From: a virus
Direction: 5' to 3' (one strand)
IMG/VR virus record: IMGVR_UViG_3300018055_000006
Location: 1 to 45,558 of that record
Length of the DNA: 45,558 nucleotides
Part shown: positions 14,229-23,160 of the stretch, in pieces
Layout: each line of letters opens with the position of its first letter
How positions within the stretch are numbered: position 1 is the stretch's first letter
Notes under the pieces: generated by a model
Databases searched by the model: none
Seen by the model: only the letters and a program-made list of their open reading frames with translations
What the model was told of the DNA's origin: nothing
Translations under genes and position numbers: made by a program

Positions 14229-15881
14229 ATGGCATTGCGAAAGCCGCTATTCATGGCGAGTGAGGGCTACTCGGAAGAGATGGCCGCAACCGACACGGTA
14301 GCGTTCGGTGGAATCAGTCTCTCTGGCGCGATCGATATGAATTCACACCAGATCAACGAATTGAGCGACCCGTCCCTACCCCAGGACGCCGCTACTAAAG
14401 CCTATGTGGATGCGGTCGCATCTGGGCTGTCGATCAAAAACCCCGCACTGGTGATGTTGCAAGCCGAAAGCGACGGTCGATCTGACGCTGTGGCGGTGGC
14501 GACTGCCGATCTGGGTGACCCGACCGGCTTGGATTTGACCCCGACCCCCGACGACGTGGTGTTGAGCGACGCCAGTCGCGTGTTGTTGACGGGACAATCC
14601 CCGGCGTCGGAGAACGGGCTGTGGGTGGCGCACGCGGCCGGATGGGCCAGGGCTGCAGATCTAGCGGCCGGTAGTCATGCGGCGCATCAGTTCGTCCACG
14701 TCGCTACGGGCGGAACGACTTACGGCAACTCGTATTGGATCGTGACGACGGCCGGACCGACCGATGTGGTGGGGACCGATTCGTTGGCGATCAGCCGGAC
14801 CCTATACGGGTTGGGCACGACGATTGACGGTATTGCGATCGATACGGACGCCATGCGAGTGTTGGTAGTTGATCCGGGTGACACCTTGTTGAAGTCCGGT
14901 CTGTGGCTCGCGCACGCAACCGCGTGGACACGTCCGACCGATTACGCTGCCGGTTCACATTCGGGGCATTCGTTCTGTTTCATCGAAACCGGAACCGAAT
15001 GGGCCGATACGGGGTGGGTCGCGATCACGAATCCACCGTCCGATGTGATCGACACCAACGCGATCGAATGGGTCCAATTCTCAGCCGCGGGCGTGATCGA
15101 AGCGGGGTCCGGTCTGACGAAGACGGGCAACGTCATCTCGGTCAAGAAGGGCGACGGGATCGAGATCGTCAGCAACGGCGCGGCCGTCAATGTGGATCTC
15201 GCTACCAACCCCGGGTTGGCGCTGTCGGGCACGAGCCCGAACAAGAAACTGACGGCCCTCATCGCGGCCAACCAAGGTCTGCAGATCGACGGCGCGAACG
15301 GTCTCGCGTTGGATCTGGACGGCACGACCCTGCAGGTCGGTGCGGGTGGCGTCAGCGTCAAGGGGGTGCCCAATCTGTTCGAAGTTGGTGGATCCGCCAC
15401 TAGCCAGACGCCAGGAACGGGCCAGGTAACGGCAGCGAATCTCAACACGTTGACGGCGGGTTCGAGTAGCAACGCGGACGCGTTGCACGTCCACTCGGTA
15501 GTGGCGTCTCCGTCAGCCCAGTGCGTCGAGAACGCGTTGGCGGTCGCGGAAGCAATCGCGAAAGCGGATCCCGTATACCAGAGCACGACCAACGATCGGG
15601 TCGGAAAGGCCGACGCATCGAACGACGCGAAGTCGCGCGTCATCGGGGTGGCGAGATTGGCGCAAGCCACAATCGGCAATACGGCCCCCATCGTGTCCGT
15701 GGGACCGGTCGCGACCGTGTTGACAGCCGCGACGGCGGGCGACGCCTATTACCTGCAGACGGGTGGCGGATTGGGTACGGCCATTCCGGGCGCCGGGTTG
15801 CGGGTCGTTCAGGTGGGGATCGCCAAGAACGCGACCGACCTGTTCGTCCGAATTGTGGATTACGGAAAGAAAGCAGCTTGA
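14229..15881 (+). CDS. Fibre protein with duplicated domain
   Basis: The 550-residue product has the tail-fibre pattern I-N-E-L-S-D-P-x3-QDAATKAYVD near residues 41-60. Two copies of a domain of about 85 residues follow (about 95-190 and 200-290); both have R-V-L-L/V, G-L-W-V/L-A-H-A, a W-x-R-x2-D and an A-A-G-S-H pattern common in phage fibres. A Gly-Thr-Val-rich shaft (300-420) and a C-terminal trimer-like domain come after. It lies between scaffold and coat genes, so it may be a head fibre or a tail fibre. AAAGGAG precedes the start. Confidence 0.7.
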   Translation: MALRKPLFMASEGYSEEMAATDTVAFGGISLSGAIDMNSHQINELSDPSLPQDAATKAYVDAVASGLSIKNPALVMLQAESDGRSDAVAVATADLGDPTGLDLTPTPDDVVLSDASRVLLTGQSPASENGLWVAHAAGWARAADLAAGSHAAHQFVHVATGGTTYGNSYWIVTTAGPTDVVGTDSLAISRTLYGLGTTIDGIAIDTDAMRVLVVDPGDTLLKSGLWLAHATAWTRPTDYAAGSHSGHSFCFIETGTEWADTGWVAITNPPSDVIDTNAIEWVQFSAAGVIEAGSGLTKTGNVISVKKGDGIEIVSNGAAVNVDLATNPGLALSGTSPNKKLTALIAANQGLQIDGANGLALDLDGTTLQVGAGGVSVKGVPNLFEVGGSATSQTPGTGQVTAANLNTLTAGSSSNADALHVHSVVASPSAQCVENALAVAEAIAKADPVYQSTTNDRVGKADASNDAKSRVIGVARLAQATIGNTAPIVSVGPVATVLTAATAGDAYYLQTGGGLGTAIPGAGLRVVQVGIAKNATDLFVRIVDYGKKAA

Positions 15882-16003
15882 GCCGTATAACGTAGGCTGC
15901 TTTAGTTCACAATCGTGGATTGGAGTTGGGTTCACACGCGGACCTAACTCCAAGTCGTTTGAAAGACACAGGATTCTGACGTGCAGTATGTCTGTGGGGT
16001 GTG

Positions 16004-16009
16004 TAAGCT
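16004..16009 (+). promoter_or_regulatory. -10 box TAAGCT
   Basis: TAAGCT (preceded by GTG) ends seven bases before ATG 16017. This spacing decides between the two possible starts of the next gene. Confidence 0.55.
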
Positions 16010-16016
16010 ACGCCCT

Positions 16017-18005
16017 ATGACCATCGATCGAGTACAACCGTTGAAGTTCGAAGACCCGGCAACTGGTGGCGACGAAACGGATCAGTTTCCTACCGCACTG
16101 GACCCACACGAAGATCACGTCGAATTGGCGGGGTTGGTTTTTGATGATGCGACCCATCGGGACGAGACGACCCGGGTGTGGCGCGATGGGGATGACCTTC
16201 GATTGAAGGACGTCAACAATTCGGACGCCCCCACTTTGACCGACCTACGAGCGGGTGGTGGTGATGCTCCCCATCCTGCTTTCGTCGTGACCTGCTCGTA
16301 CGACAACACGATCTCGGTGATCGACGTTGCCAGCAAATCGCTCACCATCGCGAACGCCCGCGTCGGCGCGGGAGGGAGCGTGATTCAATTCGGGGAGACA
16401 AACTTCCTCTTACTCGAATCGGCAAACAACTGCGCGTACGTGATTGACCAATATGCGAACGAGGTCGGATCCCCCATCACGGTCGGGACGTCCCCAACGG
16501 ATGTGGCGTACGGCAATGGCTACTACTGTGTGACAAATTCCTATACGAACAACGTGACGATCATCGACGCCACGACCCTTGCGGTTGTCGGATCCCCGAT
16601 CGCGGTTGGTACAATCCCGCTATGCTGCACGTACGGCAATGGCTACTTTGCGATCGTCAATTCGAGTGACGACACAGTGACGATCATCGACGCCACGACC
16701 CTTACGGTTGTCGGATCCCCAATCGTGTTGGGATCGTATACGCCCGACAACGCTTCCGCTATCGCGTACGGTAATGGCTACTTCGTTGTCACGATGGCGA
16801 GTGACGCCACGGTATCGATCATCGACGCCACGACCCTAGCGATTGTCGGATCCCCAATCGCGGTTGGTACAACGCCGCTCAGCATTGCGTACGGAAACGG
16901 CCACTTCGCGATCGGTAACTATAGTAGTAACAACGTGACGTTTTTGAACGCCACCTCCTTGACCGTCACGGCAACAGAATCGTATGGCGTACAACCAATC
17001 CGGATGGCGTACAACGATGGGTATTTCGCTGTGCTGAGTACAACCGAAACCCTAACGATCGTGGACGCGACCACCAGGGTTAGTGCCGCATCCATATCGG
17101 TTCCGAACGCAACCGAGATTTCGGAAGGATCCGTTTATAGTGGGTGTTTGCTGTCGAATTCGCGGCTGTACGATGACAGGGTGGCGTGGGGATTGCGGAC
17201 CAATTCGGGGGTGGTTGTTGTTGAAACGAGTGGGGCCCCAGCCGCGGGGCAAGTGCTGTCGGCCAACAGTGCGACAGATGCCGCGTGGGCCACACCCGTC
17301 GCGTACGGGTTGAAGTCCGCGACAACTACCGTATCGATCTCGTCCGCCACAGCCCCAACGGCAGGGCAGATGTTGAAGGCCCTATCGTCAACCGTTGCCG
17401 AATGGGCTGACGCGATTGCTACCGGGTTGAAGTCTGCGACAACGACCGTCTCGATCTCGGCCGCCACGGCCCCAACGGCTGGGCAAGTATTGACTGCCTC
17501 ATCCTCGACAGTTGCCGGTTGGAGTACGCCACAAACCACGGGGTTGATGACGTTCAACATCGCAAACGCGAATTTGATCAACATCGATCTCATCACCAGT
17601 ACCCCAACTGTCGGCGGGTTGGTGATCCCCACCACGGCGATCAACGTCAAGACGCTGCGGTGTTGGGTCTACACCGCGGGTGGGGCGGGCAACGTGCAAG
17701 GCGGCATCTACAACGCGGCCACCAATGCGTTGATCGCGACAACCAATTCGGTTTCGGCCGCCAGCACGGGCATCAAGACGTTGACGTTTGCGACCGAGGT
17801 GGCGTTGTCGGCCAACACTACCTACTATTTGGCGTTGACCTGTACATCGACCGGTAGCACCTTCGTCGGTAGTTCGACGGTGGCGGGCACGTTCGCGTTG
17901 ACGCCCAAACCGGCAGTTCGTCAAAACGGGAGTCGATTCCCCGCAACCCTAACGCCAGCGATCAACACCTCCTTGGTTTGGATTCTGGCGTCCAATGGTG
18001 CGTGA
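16017..18005 (+). CDS. Fibre or spike with YVTN-like beta-propeller
   Basis: The 662-residue product begins with a module known to me from virion proteins (R-V-Q-P-L-K-F-E-D, G-G-D-E-T-D, L-D-P-H-E-D-H). Residues about 85-375 are a beta-propeller of YVTN type: each blade has A-Y-G-N-G-Y-F-x-V, then V-x-I-I-D-A-T-T-L, then V-G-S-P-I-x-V-G, at a spacing of 41-45 residues. About three repeats of 39 residues (GLKSATTTVSIS type, near 390-500) form a shaft, and a C-terminal beta domain follows. It probably binds a receptor or surface sugar. The frame is open upstream to GTG 15981, but ATG 16017 fits the promoter. Confidence 0.75.
   Translation: MTIDRVQPLKFEDPATGGDETDQFPTALDPHEDHVELAGLVFDDATHRDETTRVWRDGDDLRLKDVNNSDAPTLTDLRAGGGDAPHPAFVVTCSYDNTISVIDVASKSLTIANARVGAGGSVIQFGETNFLLLESANNCAYVIDQYANEVGSPITVGTSPTDVAYGNGYYCVTNSYTNNVTIIDATTLAVVGSPIAVGTIPLCCTYGNGYFAIVNSSDDTVTIIDATTLTVVGSPIVLGSYTPDNASAIAYGNGYFVVTMASDATVSIIDATTLAIVGSPIAVGTTPLSIAYGNGHFAIGNYSSNNVTFLNATSLTVTATESYGVQPIRMAYNDGYFAVLSTTETLTIVDATTRVSAASISVPNATEISEGSVYSGCLLSNSRLYDDRVAWGLRTNSGVVVVETSGAPAAGQVLSANSATDAAWATPVAYGLKSATTTVSISSATAPTAGQMLKALSSTVAEWADAIATGLKSATTTVSISAATAPTAGQVLTASSSTVAGWSTPQTTGLMTFNIANANLINIDLITSTPTVGGLVIPTTAINVKTLRCWVYTAGGAGNVQGGIYNAATNALIATTNSVSAASTGIKTLTFATEVALSANTTYYLALTCTSTGSTFVGSSTVAGTFALTPKPAVRQNGSRFPATLTPAINTSLVWILASNGA
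16477..16975 (+). repeat. Tandem propeller-blade repeats
   Basis: Near-identical DNA blocks around ATCATCGACGCCACGACCCT start at 16554, 16677 and 16812, with a diverged copy at 16935 (spacing 123, 135, 123 bases). The high base identity suggests recent duplication, which can let the number of blades change by recombination. Confidence 0.8.
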
Positions 18006-18024
18006 GTTCCGGTCCTAGATCGAG

Positions 18025-18030
18025 TAAGGT
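18025..18030 (+). promoter_or_regulatory. -10 box TAAGGT
   Basis: TAAGGT lies 30 bases before ATG 18061, with CTGGAGG in between as ribosome site. Confidence 0.5.
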
Positions 18031-18060
18031 TAGTTCGAACCCCTGGAGGCCCCTCTACCA

Positions 18061-18868
<808 letters not shown>

Positions 18869-18871
18869 TGA

Positions 18872-18877
18872 TATCGT
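18872..18877 (+). promoter_or_regulatory. Extended -10 box TGATATCGT
   Basis: TG-A-TATCGT directly follows the stop codon of the previous gene and ends six bases before ATG 18884. Confidence 0.6.
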
Positions 18878-18883
18878 CGGGGG

Positions 18884-19225
18884 ATGCTGCAACACATCAT
18901 CGAATGGTTGACGGGACCGGCTGGACAGAGCGTCGGTCTCGCTATCGTGTACGTCGTGCTGATGACCGTAGTTGGACGGAAATCGCAGATCGACGCCTGG
19001 TGTATGAAGAACCCCCGATGGGCTGGTCTGATCAAGGTCGTGCGTGGCATATGCCCGGGTGACCCATTTCTGCTAATCCAAGGCCTAGCCCTAATCGTCT
19101 TCAAACGCATGCCGACGGCCTACCAGACGTTGGTGACCACAATTGTTCCACCGGCCCCGATAAACGCGAAGACGGACTTGGCCCCACCCACGGCTGACGG
19201 ACTCCACGTTCTAGAACACGATTAG
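18884..19225 (+). CDS. Small membrane protein
   Basis: The 113-residue product has a hydrophobic helix at about residues 17-32 (VGLAIVYVVLMTVVG) and a weaker one around 60-72. The start is fixed by the leaderless promoter; a GTG-started overlapping frame at 18868 codes an Arg-rich peptide and is rejected. The topology with short loops resembles small holin-like proteins, yet no lysis gene is near. A membrane role is all that can be supported. Confidence 0.6.
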   Translation: MLQHIIEWLTGPAGQSVGLAIVYVVLMTVVGRKSQIDAWCMKNPRWAGLIKVVRGICPGDPFLLIQGLALIVFKRMPTAYQTLVTTIVPPAPINAKTDLAPPTADGLHVLEHD

Positions 19226-19252
19226 GGTCGCAAATGTAGTTGCGGCCCTAAT
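19221..19252 (+). terminator. Strong hairpin after the membrane protein gene
   Basis: ATTAGGGTCGCAA pairs with TTGCGGCCCTAAT (13 bp with one G-U pair) around a six-base loop. The stem starts two bases before the stop codon TAG at 19223-19225. There is no T tract, so it may be a non-classical terminator or an RNA stability element. Confidence 0.55.
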
Positions 19253-19408
19253 GGGTATGAGCTAGGGTTGGCGTGTAGTCGGTACGCCAACCCCAAAATC
19301 CGCTTCCCACCAGGCGGTCCTAAACTAGGTGGCTCCCGGGGCACGTAGCGGCGAAGCAAGCAGCGCGATAGCGCTTTAGTTTCCCCGTCTATTAGAAGGA
19401 GCAACGCT
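19226..19408 (+). other. Structured noncoding leader of the coat gene
   Basis: This 183-base gap has no credible gene. It holds one arm of the preceding hairpin, a 10-bp hairpin at 19265-19293, a possible -10 box TAAACT at 19321-19326, a small hairpin at 19362-19375 followed by TTAGTTT, and a very good ribosome site (AGAAGGAG) before ATG 19409. Confidence 0.6.
19265..19293 (+). terminator. 10-bp perfect hairpin upstream of the coat gene
   Basis: GGGTTGGCGT pairs exactly with ACGCCAACCC around a nine-base loop. No T tract follows. It could end transcription from upstream or protect the coat mRNA. Confidence 0.5.
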
Positions 19409-20797
19409 ATGCCTGGTTTGGTCGTTGGGGTCCCCCCCGCGGTACTCGAGTTGGTGCAGTCTGGATTGCTGGAACGAGCATTCCACGACGGTCTGGTTCC
19501 CGCCCTGCTTTACCGGTCCGAGGCGGCCTGGGAAGAGTGGCCCGCGAATACTGGCACCGAGATCTATATGACGCGGCCGGGCCTTCTGACCCCCGTGACG
19601 AAGCCGTTGGGCGTCGGGCTAGATCCTGTTCCCCAGATGGTAAGCTATGAGCAGTGGGGCGCCACGTTGGGTCGTTACGCGTCCACGATCGACACCCACA
19701 TTCCGACGTCCGTCGTCAGCAACAGCGACCAGTTCCTTCGGAACATTCATCATCTCGGCATTCAGGCCGGCATGTCGCTCAACCGGATCCCCCGAAATGC
19801 ACTGTTCCAGTCGTATTTGTCGGGTCAGACGGTTCTCATCGCAGCCACCGGGACGACTTCACGGTCGATTCGCGTTGCGGCCCTGAACGGATTCACCGAC
19901 GTTGTGACCAAGGGCGTCAACGCCCGTCCCCGCCCCGTCAGCCCGTCCAGCCCGCTGTCGATCAGCATCGTCGGCGTTACCGGACCCCGAAACGCCATCG
20001 GTTACGACCCGGACGATCCGGACGATCCGAACAGCCCCGGAACCCTCATCCTGGACGCAGCGGTCGGCGCAGTTTGCCCGCCCCGTTCGCCCGTGCTGTC
20101 CGTAGCCTGCCCGCTCATCATCCGCTCCGGCGGCGGTTCGTCCGTCGACGCAATCGGGTCTGGCGACACGTTCGTACTACAAGACGCGATCAACGCGACC
20201 GGTCGTCTTCGCAAGAACAACGTGATGCCGCATGAGGACGGGTTCTACCACGCCCACATCAGCAACGACGGCAACAGCCAAATCTTTGGCGACCCCGCCC
20301 TCCAGCGTGCCCTGACCGCGTTGCCCGATAGTCCGTACTATCAGCAAGCCTTCATCGGGACGATCGGTGGCATCGCGTTCTTCCTGAACAACGAAGCCCC
20401 GGAGTCCACCAACTCGGGCGCCATGACGGCGACGGGAACGAACGCTGTGTACTCGGAAGACCTCGGTGCGGAATCGATCAACGAATCGGGCGTCGGTATT
20501 GGGCGCATCGTCGTGACGGGCCGCGGTGCCTTGATCGAACGCGCCCTCGACGAGAAGCAGTACGTCACGGAAGCCGGCATCACCGGTAAGGTCGGCGAAT
20601 TCAGCATCGTAAACAACGGCATCGGCGTTGAAACGAACGGCGTGCGGCTCATCCTGCGTGCCCCGCTCAATCGATTGCAAGACGTCGTGGCGGCAACGTG
20701 GTCGATCTCGACTTCGTTCCCAGTTCCGTCCGACATCACGTCGGGTGGGCCACAGAAGTTCAAGCGCGCCATCGTGATCGAACACGCGCTGAACTAG
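19409..20797 (+). CDS. Major capsid protein
   Basis: The 462-residue product fits the N4-gp56/P22-like coat family with the HK97 fold. The first 130 residues carry an N-arm and spine helix part, and near residues 270-330 is the pattern G-F-Y-H-A-H-I-S, D-x2-L-Q-R-A, F-I-G-T-I-G-G-I-A-F-F-L-N-N, typical of that family. The start follows AGAAGGAG. Codon choice differs from neighbours: more CTC, GCC and CGT and less TTG, GCG and CGG, as expected for the most strongly translated gene. It is flanked by about 185 bases of structured noncoding DNA on each side, unlike the rest of the compact genome. Confidence 0.88.
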   Translation: MPGLVVGVPPAVLELVQSGLLERAFHDGLVPALLYRSEAAWEEWPANTGTEIYMTRPGLLTPVTKPLGVGLDPVPQMVSYEQWGATLGRYASTIDTHIPTSVVSNSDQFLRNIHHLGIQAGMSLNRIPRNALFQSYLSGQTVLIAATGTTSRSIRVAALNGFTDVVTKGVNARPRPVSPSSPLSISIVGVTGPRNAIGYDPDDPDDPNSPGTLILDAAVGAVCPPRSPVLSVACPLIIRSGGGSSVDAIGSGDTFVLQDAINATGRLRKNNVMPHEDGFYHAHISNDGNSQIFGDPALQRALTALPDSPYYQQAFIGTIGGIAFFLNNEAPESTNSGAMTATGTNAVYSEDLGAESINESGVGIGRIVVTGRGALIERALDEKQYVTEAGITGKVGEFSIVNNGIGVETNGVRLILRAPLNRLQDVVAATWSISTSFPVPSDITSGGPQKFKRAIVIEHALN

Positions 20798-20807
20798 GGT
20801 TTCCCCA

Positions 20808-20910
20808 GGCACGGGGACTGCGTAGGAGGATTTCGCGGGCTGCGTCGCCCATGGTTCCTCGAAGTAGTCCCCGATACTGTCCGTGTGGTTGCCTGCGTTG
20901 ACCCCGTGCC
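20808..20910 (+). ncRNA. Candidate structured RNA downstream of the coat gene
   Basis: GGCACGGGG at the 5' end is complementary to CCCCGTGCC at the 3' end. Inside, GGGGACT (20813-20819) pairs with AGTCCCC (20866-20872) and encloses GAGGA/TCCTC and GGGC/GCCC stems. The GGGG stretch can pair in two ways, so two folds are possible. It may be a 3' UTR element, a processed small RNA or a terminator complex; no transcript data exist here. Confidence 0.4.
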
Positions 20911-20920
20911 AAGGGATTTT

Positions 20921-20947
20921 GCCGCCCGCCTACTATCGGTGGGCGGC
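20921..20947 (+). terminator. Hairpin before the 20986 gene
   Basis: GCCGCCCGCC pairs with GGTGGGCGGC (one G-U pair) around a seven-base loop, between the coat gene and the next promoter. No T tract follows. Confidence 0.55.
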
Positions 20948-20954
20948 GGCGTGA

Positions 20955-20960
20955 TAGGGT
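20955..20960 (+). promoter_or_regulatory. Extended -10 box TGATAGGGT
   Basis: TG-A-TAGGGT lies 25 bases before ATG 20986; the leader contains TAGGAGGAA as ribosome site. Confidence 0.55.
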
Positions 20961-20985
20961 GAGGCGTACCCGTTAGGAGGAACCA

Positions 20986-21327
20986 ATGGCGAGACAAGCG
21001 AAAAGCGATAAAGACGACGAACACGTCACCGTGTTGGGTGACCAGGATCACGACTTTGAATTACCACCTGTCGATGACGCAGCTACCGCGGTATTGCGCG
21101 GCGACGCGACGACGGCGCAGGTCGACGGTGCCCCACTCCCCGAGGCGGTGCCGGTGGTCAAGAAGTACGTCGTCATCAAGGGTGGCCAGGTACTGCACAA
21201 CGGATTCCGTACCCGTCTGGCTGAGGGAAAGGTCATAGACGGACTGAACTACGACATCGCCCACCTGCAGCGCCAGGGCATACGACTTCAACGCGAAGAG
21301 ACGTTCACAGCCGAACTGGTCGACTAA
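20986..21327 (+). CDS. Small head-region protein
   Basis: The 113-residue product has an acidic disordered start (1-55) and a compact C-terminal domain with Y-V-V-I-K-G-G, F-R-T-R-L-A-E-G-K-V, Y-D-I-A-H-L and Q-G-I-R-L. I recall this pattern in small proteins coded next to coat genes of other phages, where their role is unknown. The ribosome site AGGAGGAA is strong. A head assembly or decoration role is likely only from position. Confidence 0.65.
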   Translation: MARQAKSDKDDEHVTVLGDQDHDFELPPVDDAATAVLRGDATTAQVDGAPLPEAVPVVKKYVVIKGGQVLHNGFRTRLAEGKVIDGLNYDIAHLQRQGIRLQREETFTAELVD

Positions 21328-21345
21328 CATCGAAAGGCAGAATCG

Positions 21346-21744
21346 GTGCCCCTGAGCGAAACGCAAAGAATAGCGACCCGGCATCACATGGGATACCTCC
21401 AGGTGGCCGACGCGTACACGTTCGTTCTGGGATCACCGGCGTCGGTCGAAACGACCTTCATCATAGAAGGCGCGATGGATCGACTACTGGAACACGCGTT
21501 GCCGAGGTTCCTTCGGATCCTAGACGTACTCGACGGGATCGAATGTCAGATGGTCGACGACCTCGAGAATCTGGCGGTCGAATCGCTGGGCGACATCAAG
21601 ATCAATCTGAAGGAACAGCGGCAACTCCAGACCAACTATGACTACTGGGTCGCGTCGCTGTCCAACATGTTGGGCTGTCCGCGCAACCCGTTCGACAAGC
21701 GATTCAGTGCGATATGCGGCATCAACGTTCGCGTCGCAGGATAG
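21346..21744 (+). CDS. Probable head completion or neck protein
   Basis: The 132-residue product starts at GTG 21346 with GAAAGG upstream. It is helical, with a paired set of amphipathic helices (about 40-100) and a C-terminal R-N-P-F-D-K-R-F segment. Its position directly behind the coat gene and before tail-completion genes fits a head-tail connector, but no family is recognised. Confidence 0.55.
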   Translation: MPLSETQRIATRHHMGYLQVADAYTFVLGSPASVETTFIIEGAMDRLLEHALPRFLRILDVLDGIECQMVDDLENLAVESLGDIKINLKEQRQLQTNYDYWVASLSNMLGCPRNPFDKRFSAICGINVRVAG

Positions 21745-21759
21745 GATCACCCAAATACG

Positions 21760-22383
21760 ATGCCCAAGGTTCGCCCTCTATCTGGACCTGGTGCGGCGCG
21801 CGGCACGTTGGCGCAACGACTGACCCGAAGGGTTGATCGGGTACGCCAACTAGCGACGAAGTTTGGGGCGCGGTCACGGCGTGTGTTCTTGGTGTGGATC
21901 GAATCGACGGGCGAGACTGCCGGGTCGGGACAAGAAACGATCCGGGCCCGGCGGGAACTACTGCCGACACCGTGCGTGACGGACGCGACCGCCATCACGC
22001 GCCGCCCGATGACGATCGGGATGGTGGCGGACGGGTCCGTGCGGGTCGATCAAATCAGCGCCGGTTGGTACACGGAAGACCACCTGCGGGGAATCAAGAT
22101 CCCTGACGAATACGGGGACCCCCGGGAACAACGGCACTACCCGGGCAACCAGGTATCGGGAACGCGGGAACGCGCGATGGTGCGTGACCCCCTGGTGTTC
22201 TGCTACGAAGTCGTGGAAGACGGACGGGGTGACGATCCACCGATGCGGCGTCGGTACAAGTTGGGCGCGTCGCCCTGGCGAAACGAGACAGGGGCGTTGT
22301 GGGGCGTCATGCTGGAACCGATGTCATCCGACACGGACCGGGACGGAAACCCAACGCTCGGCGTTGACGACGTGCTGGACTAG
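21760..22383 (+). CDS. Hypothetical protein of the head-tail region
   Basis: The 207-residue product has a very basic helical N-terminus (1-45), then a mixed domain with Trp and Arg clusters and an acidic C-terminus. No motif is recognised. It stands 15 bases after the previous gene and two bases before the methyltransferase gene, so all three may share a transcript. A connector or neck role is possible. Confidence 0.6.
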   Translation: MPKVRPLSGPGAARGTLAQRLTRRVDRVRQLATKFGARSRRVFLVWIESTGETAGSGQETIRARRELLPTPCVTDATAITRRPMTIGMVADGSVRVDQISAGWYTEDHLRGIKIPDEYGDPREQRHYPGNQVSGTRERAMVRDPLVFCYEVVEDGRGDDPPMRRRYKLGASPWRNETGALWGVMLEPMSSDTDRDGNPTLGVDDVLD

Positions 22384-22385
22384 CG

Positions 22386-23096
22386 ATGCGAACCCGATCG
22401 AACCAGGTTCTGCTGGGGGACGCGTTCGAATTGGAACCGGGGTTGATCGGAAGCCAGTTTCCGCTGTGCATTTGCGATCCCCCGTACGGGGAAATTGTAG
22501 ACGAAGAGTGGGACGTCGCCGATTACGATCGGTGGATGCGGCATTGCGCTACCGTGGCCGCTCCCGACGCCACCATCGCAATGTGGGGTGGGATCGGGAA
22601 ACCCGGCAACCGCCCATTTTTGGAATTCGCAGCCAACGTCGAAGCCCAGTTTCCCGATTGGCAATTGGACAACTGGATCACGTGGGGCAAGCGGCGAGCG
22701 TACGGGGTGGCGCGCAACTACCTGTGGACGCGGGAAGAATGCCTGATTCTTCGACGGGGGACTCCCACATTCAACATCCCGTTGTTGGACAAATTGCGTG
22801 GTTACGCCGGGTACAATCCAAAATACCCAGCCAAATCCGAATATTTGCGACGTACGAACGTGTGGACGGACGTATCGGAGCTGTTTCGTGGGAAGATCCA
22901 CCGAACACAGAAACCCGATCGATTGTACGAAATCCTAATCGAAGCCCATTCGGCCGTCGGCGATGTCGTGTACGACCCTTGTTGTGGATCGGGCACGACC
23001 GTGCGGGCCGCCAATACGACGGGGCGACGCTACTGTGTCGTCGAACGCCATTTGCCTTATCTTCAACGGGCGGGCATCGTGCCGACCAACCAATAG
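22386..23096 (+). CDS. DNA adenine-N6 or cytosine-N4 methyltransferase
   Basis: The 236-residue product has the catalytic motif IV D-P-P-Y at 31-34 and the AdoMet-binding motif I D-P-C-C-G-S-G-T at 197-204. The order IV then I is that of the beta class of amino-methyltransferases. The middle (about 70-170) would hold the target recognition part. No restriction enzyme gene is near, so it is solitary and may protect the phage DNA or mark regulatory sites. The start is two bases after the previous stop without a clear ribosome site, so coupling is likely. Its place inside the head-tail block is unusual. The target sequence cannot be read from the protein. Confidence 0.85.
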   Translation: MRTRSNQVLLGDAFELEPGLIGSQFPLCICDPPYGEIVDEEWDVADYDRWMRHCATVAAPDATIAMWGGIGKPGNRPFLEFAANVEAQFPDWQLDNWITWGKRRAYGVARNYLWTREECLILRRGTPTFNIPLLDKLRGYAGYNPKYPAKSEYLRRTNVWTDVSELFRGKIHRTQKPDRLYEILIEAHSAVGDVVYDPCCGSGTTVRAANTTGRRYCVVERHLPYLQRAGIVPTNQ

Positions 23097-23117
23097 TTAG
23101 GTCGGGGTTCCGTGAAT

Positions 23118-23139
23118 GACGTCGGATCGATCCGACGTC
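23118..23139. repeat. Palindrome copy 4
   Basis: The 22-bp palindrome lies 22 bases after the methyltransferase stop. From here to the end of the -10 box (37 bases) the sequence is identical to the copy at 32259. Confidence 0.9.
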
Positions 23140-23148
23140 GGGACGTGA

Positions 23149-23154
23149 TACCCT
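23149..23154 (+). promoter_or_regulatory. Extended -10 box TGATACCCT
   Basis: TG-A-TACCCT starts nine bases after the palindrome and ends six bases before GTG 23161. Confidence 0.7.
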
Positions 23155-23160
23155 GGACGG

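Larger units (their letters stand above)
20798..20985 (+). other. Structured noncoding region after the coat gene
   Basis: No gene is credible in these 188 bases. They contain a nested RNA fold (20808-20910), a 10-bp hairpin (20921-20947) and the promoter of the next gene. Confidence 0.6.

Noticed and set aside
15981-16016. GTG 15981 as the start of the propeller fibre
   Set aside because: It would add 12 residues outside the conserved start module, and the TAAGCT box fits ATG 16017.
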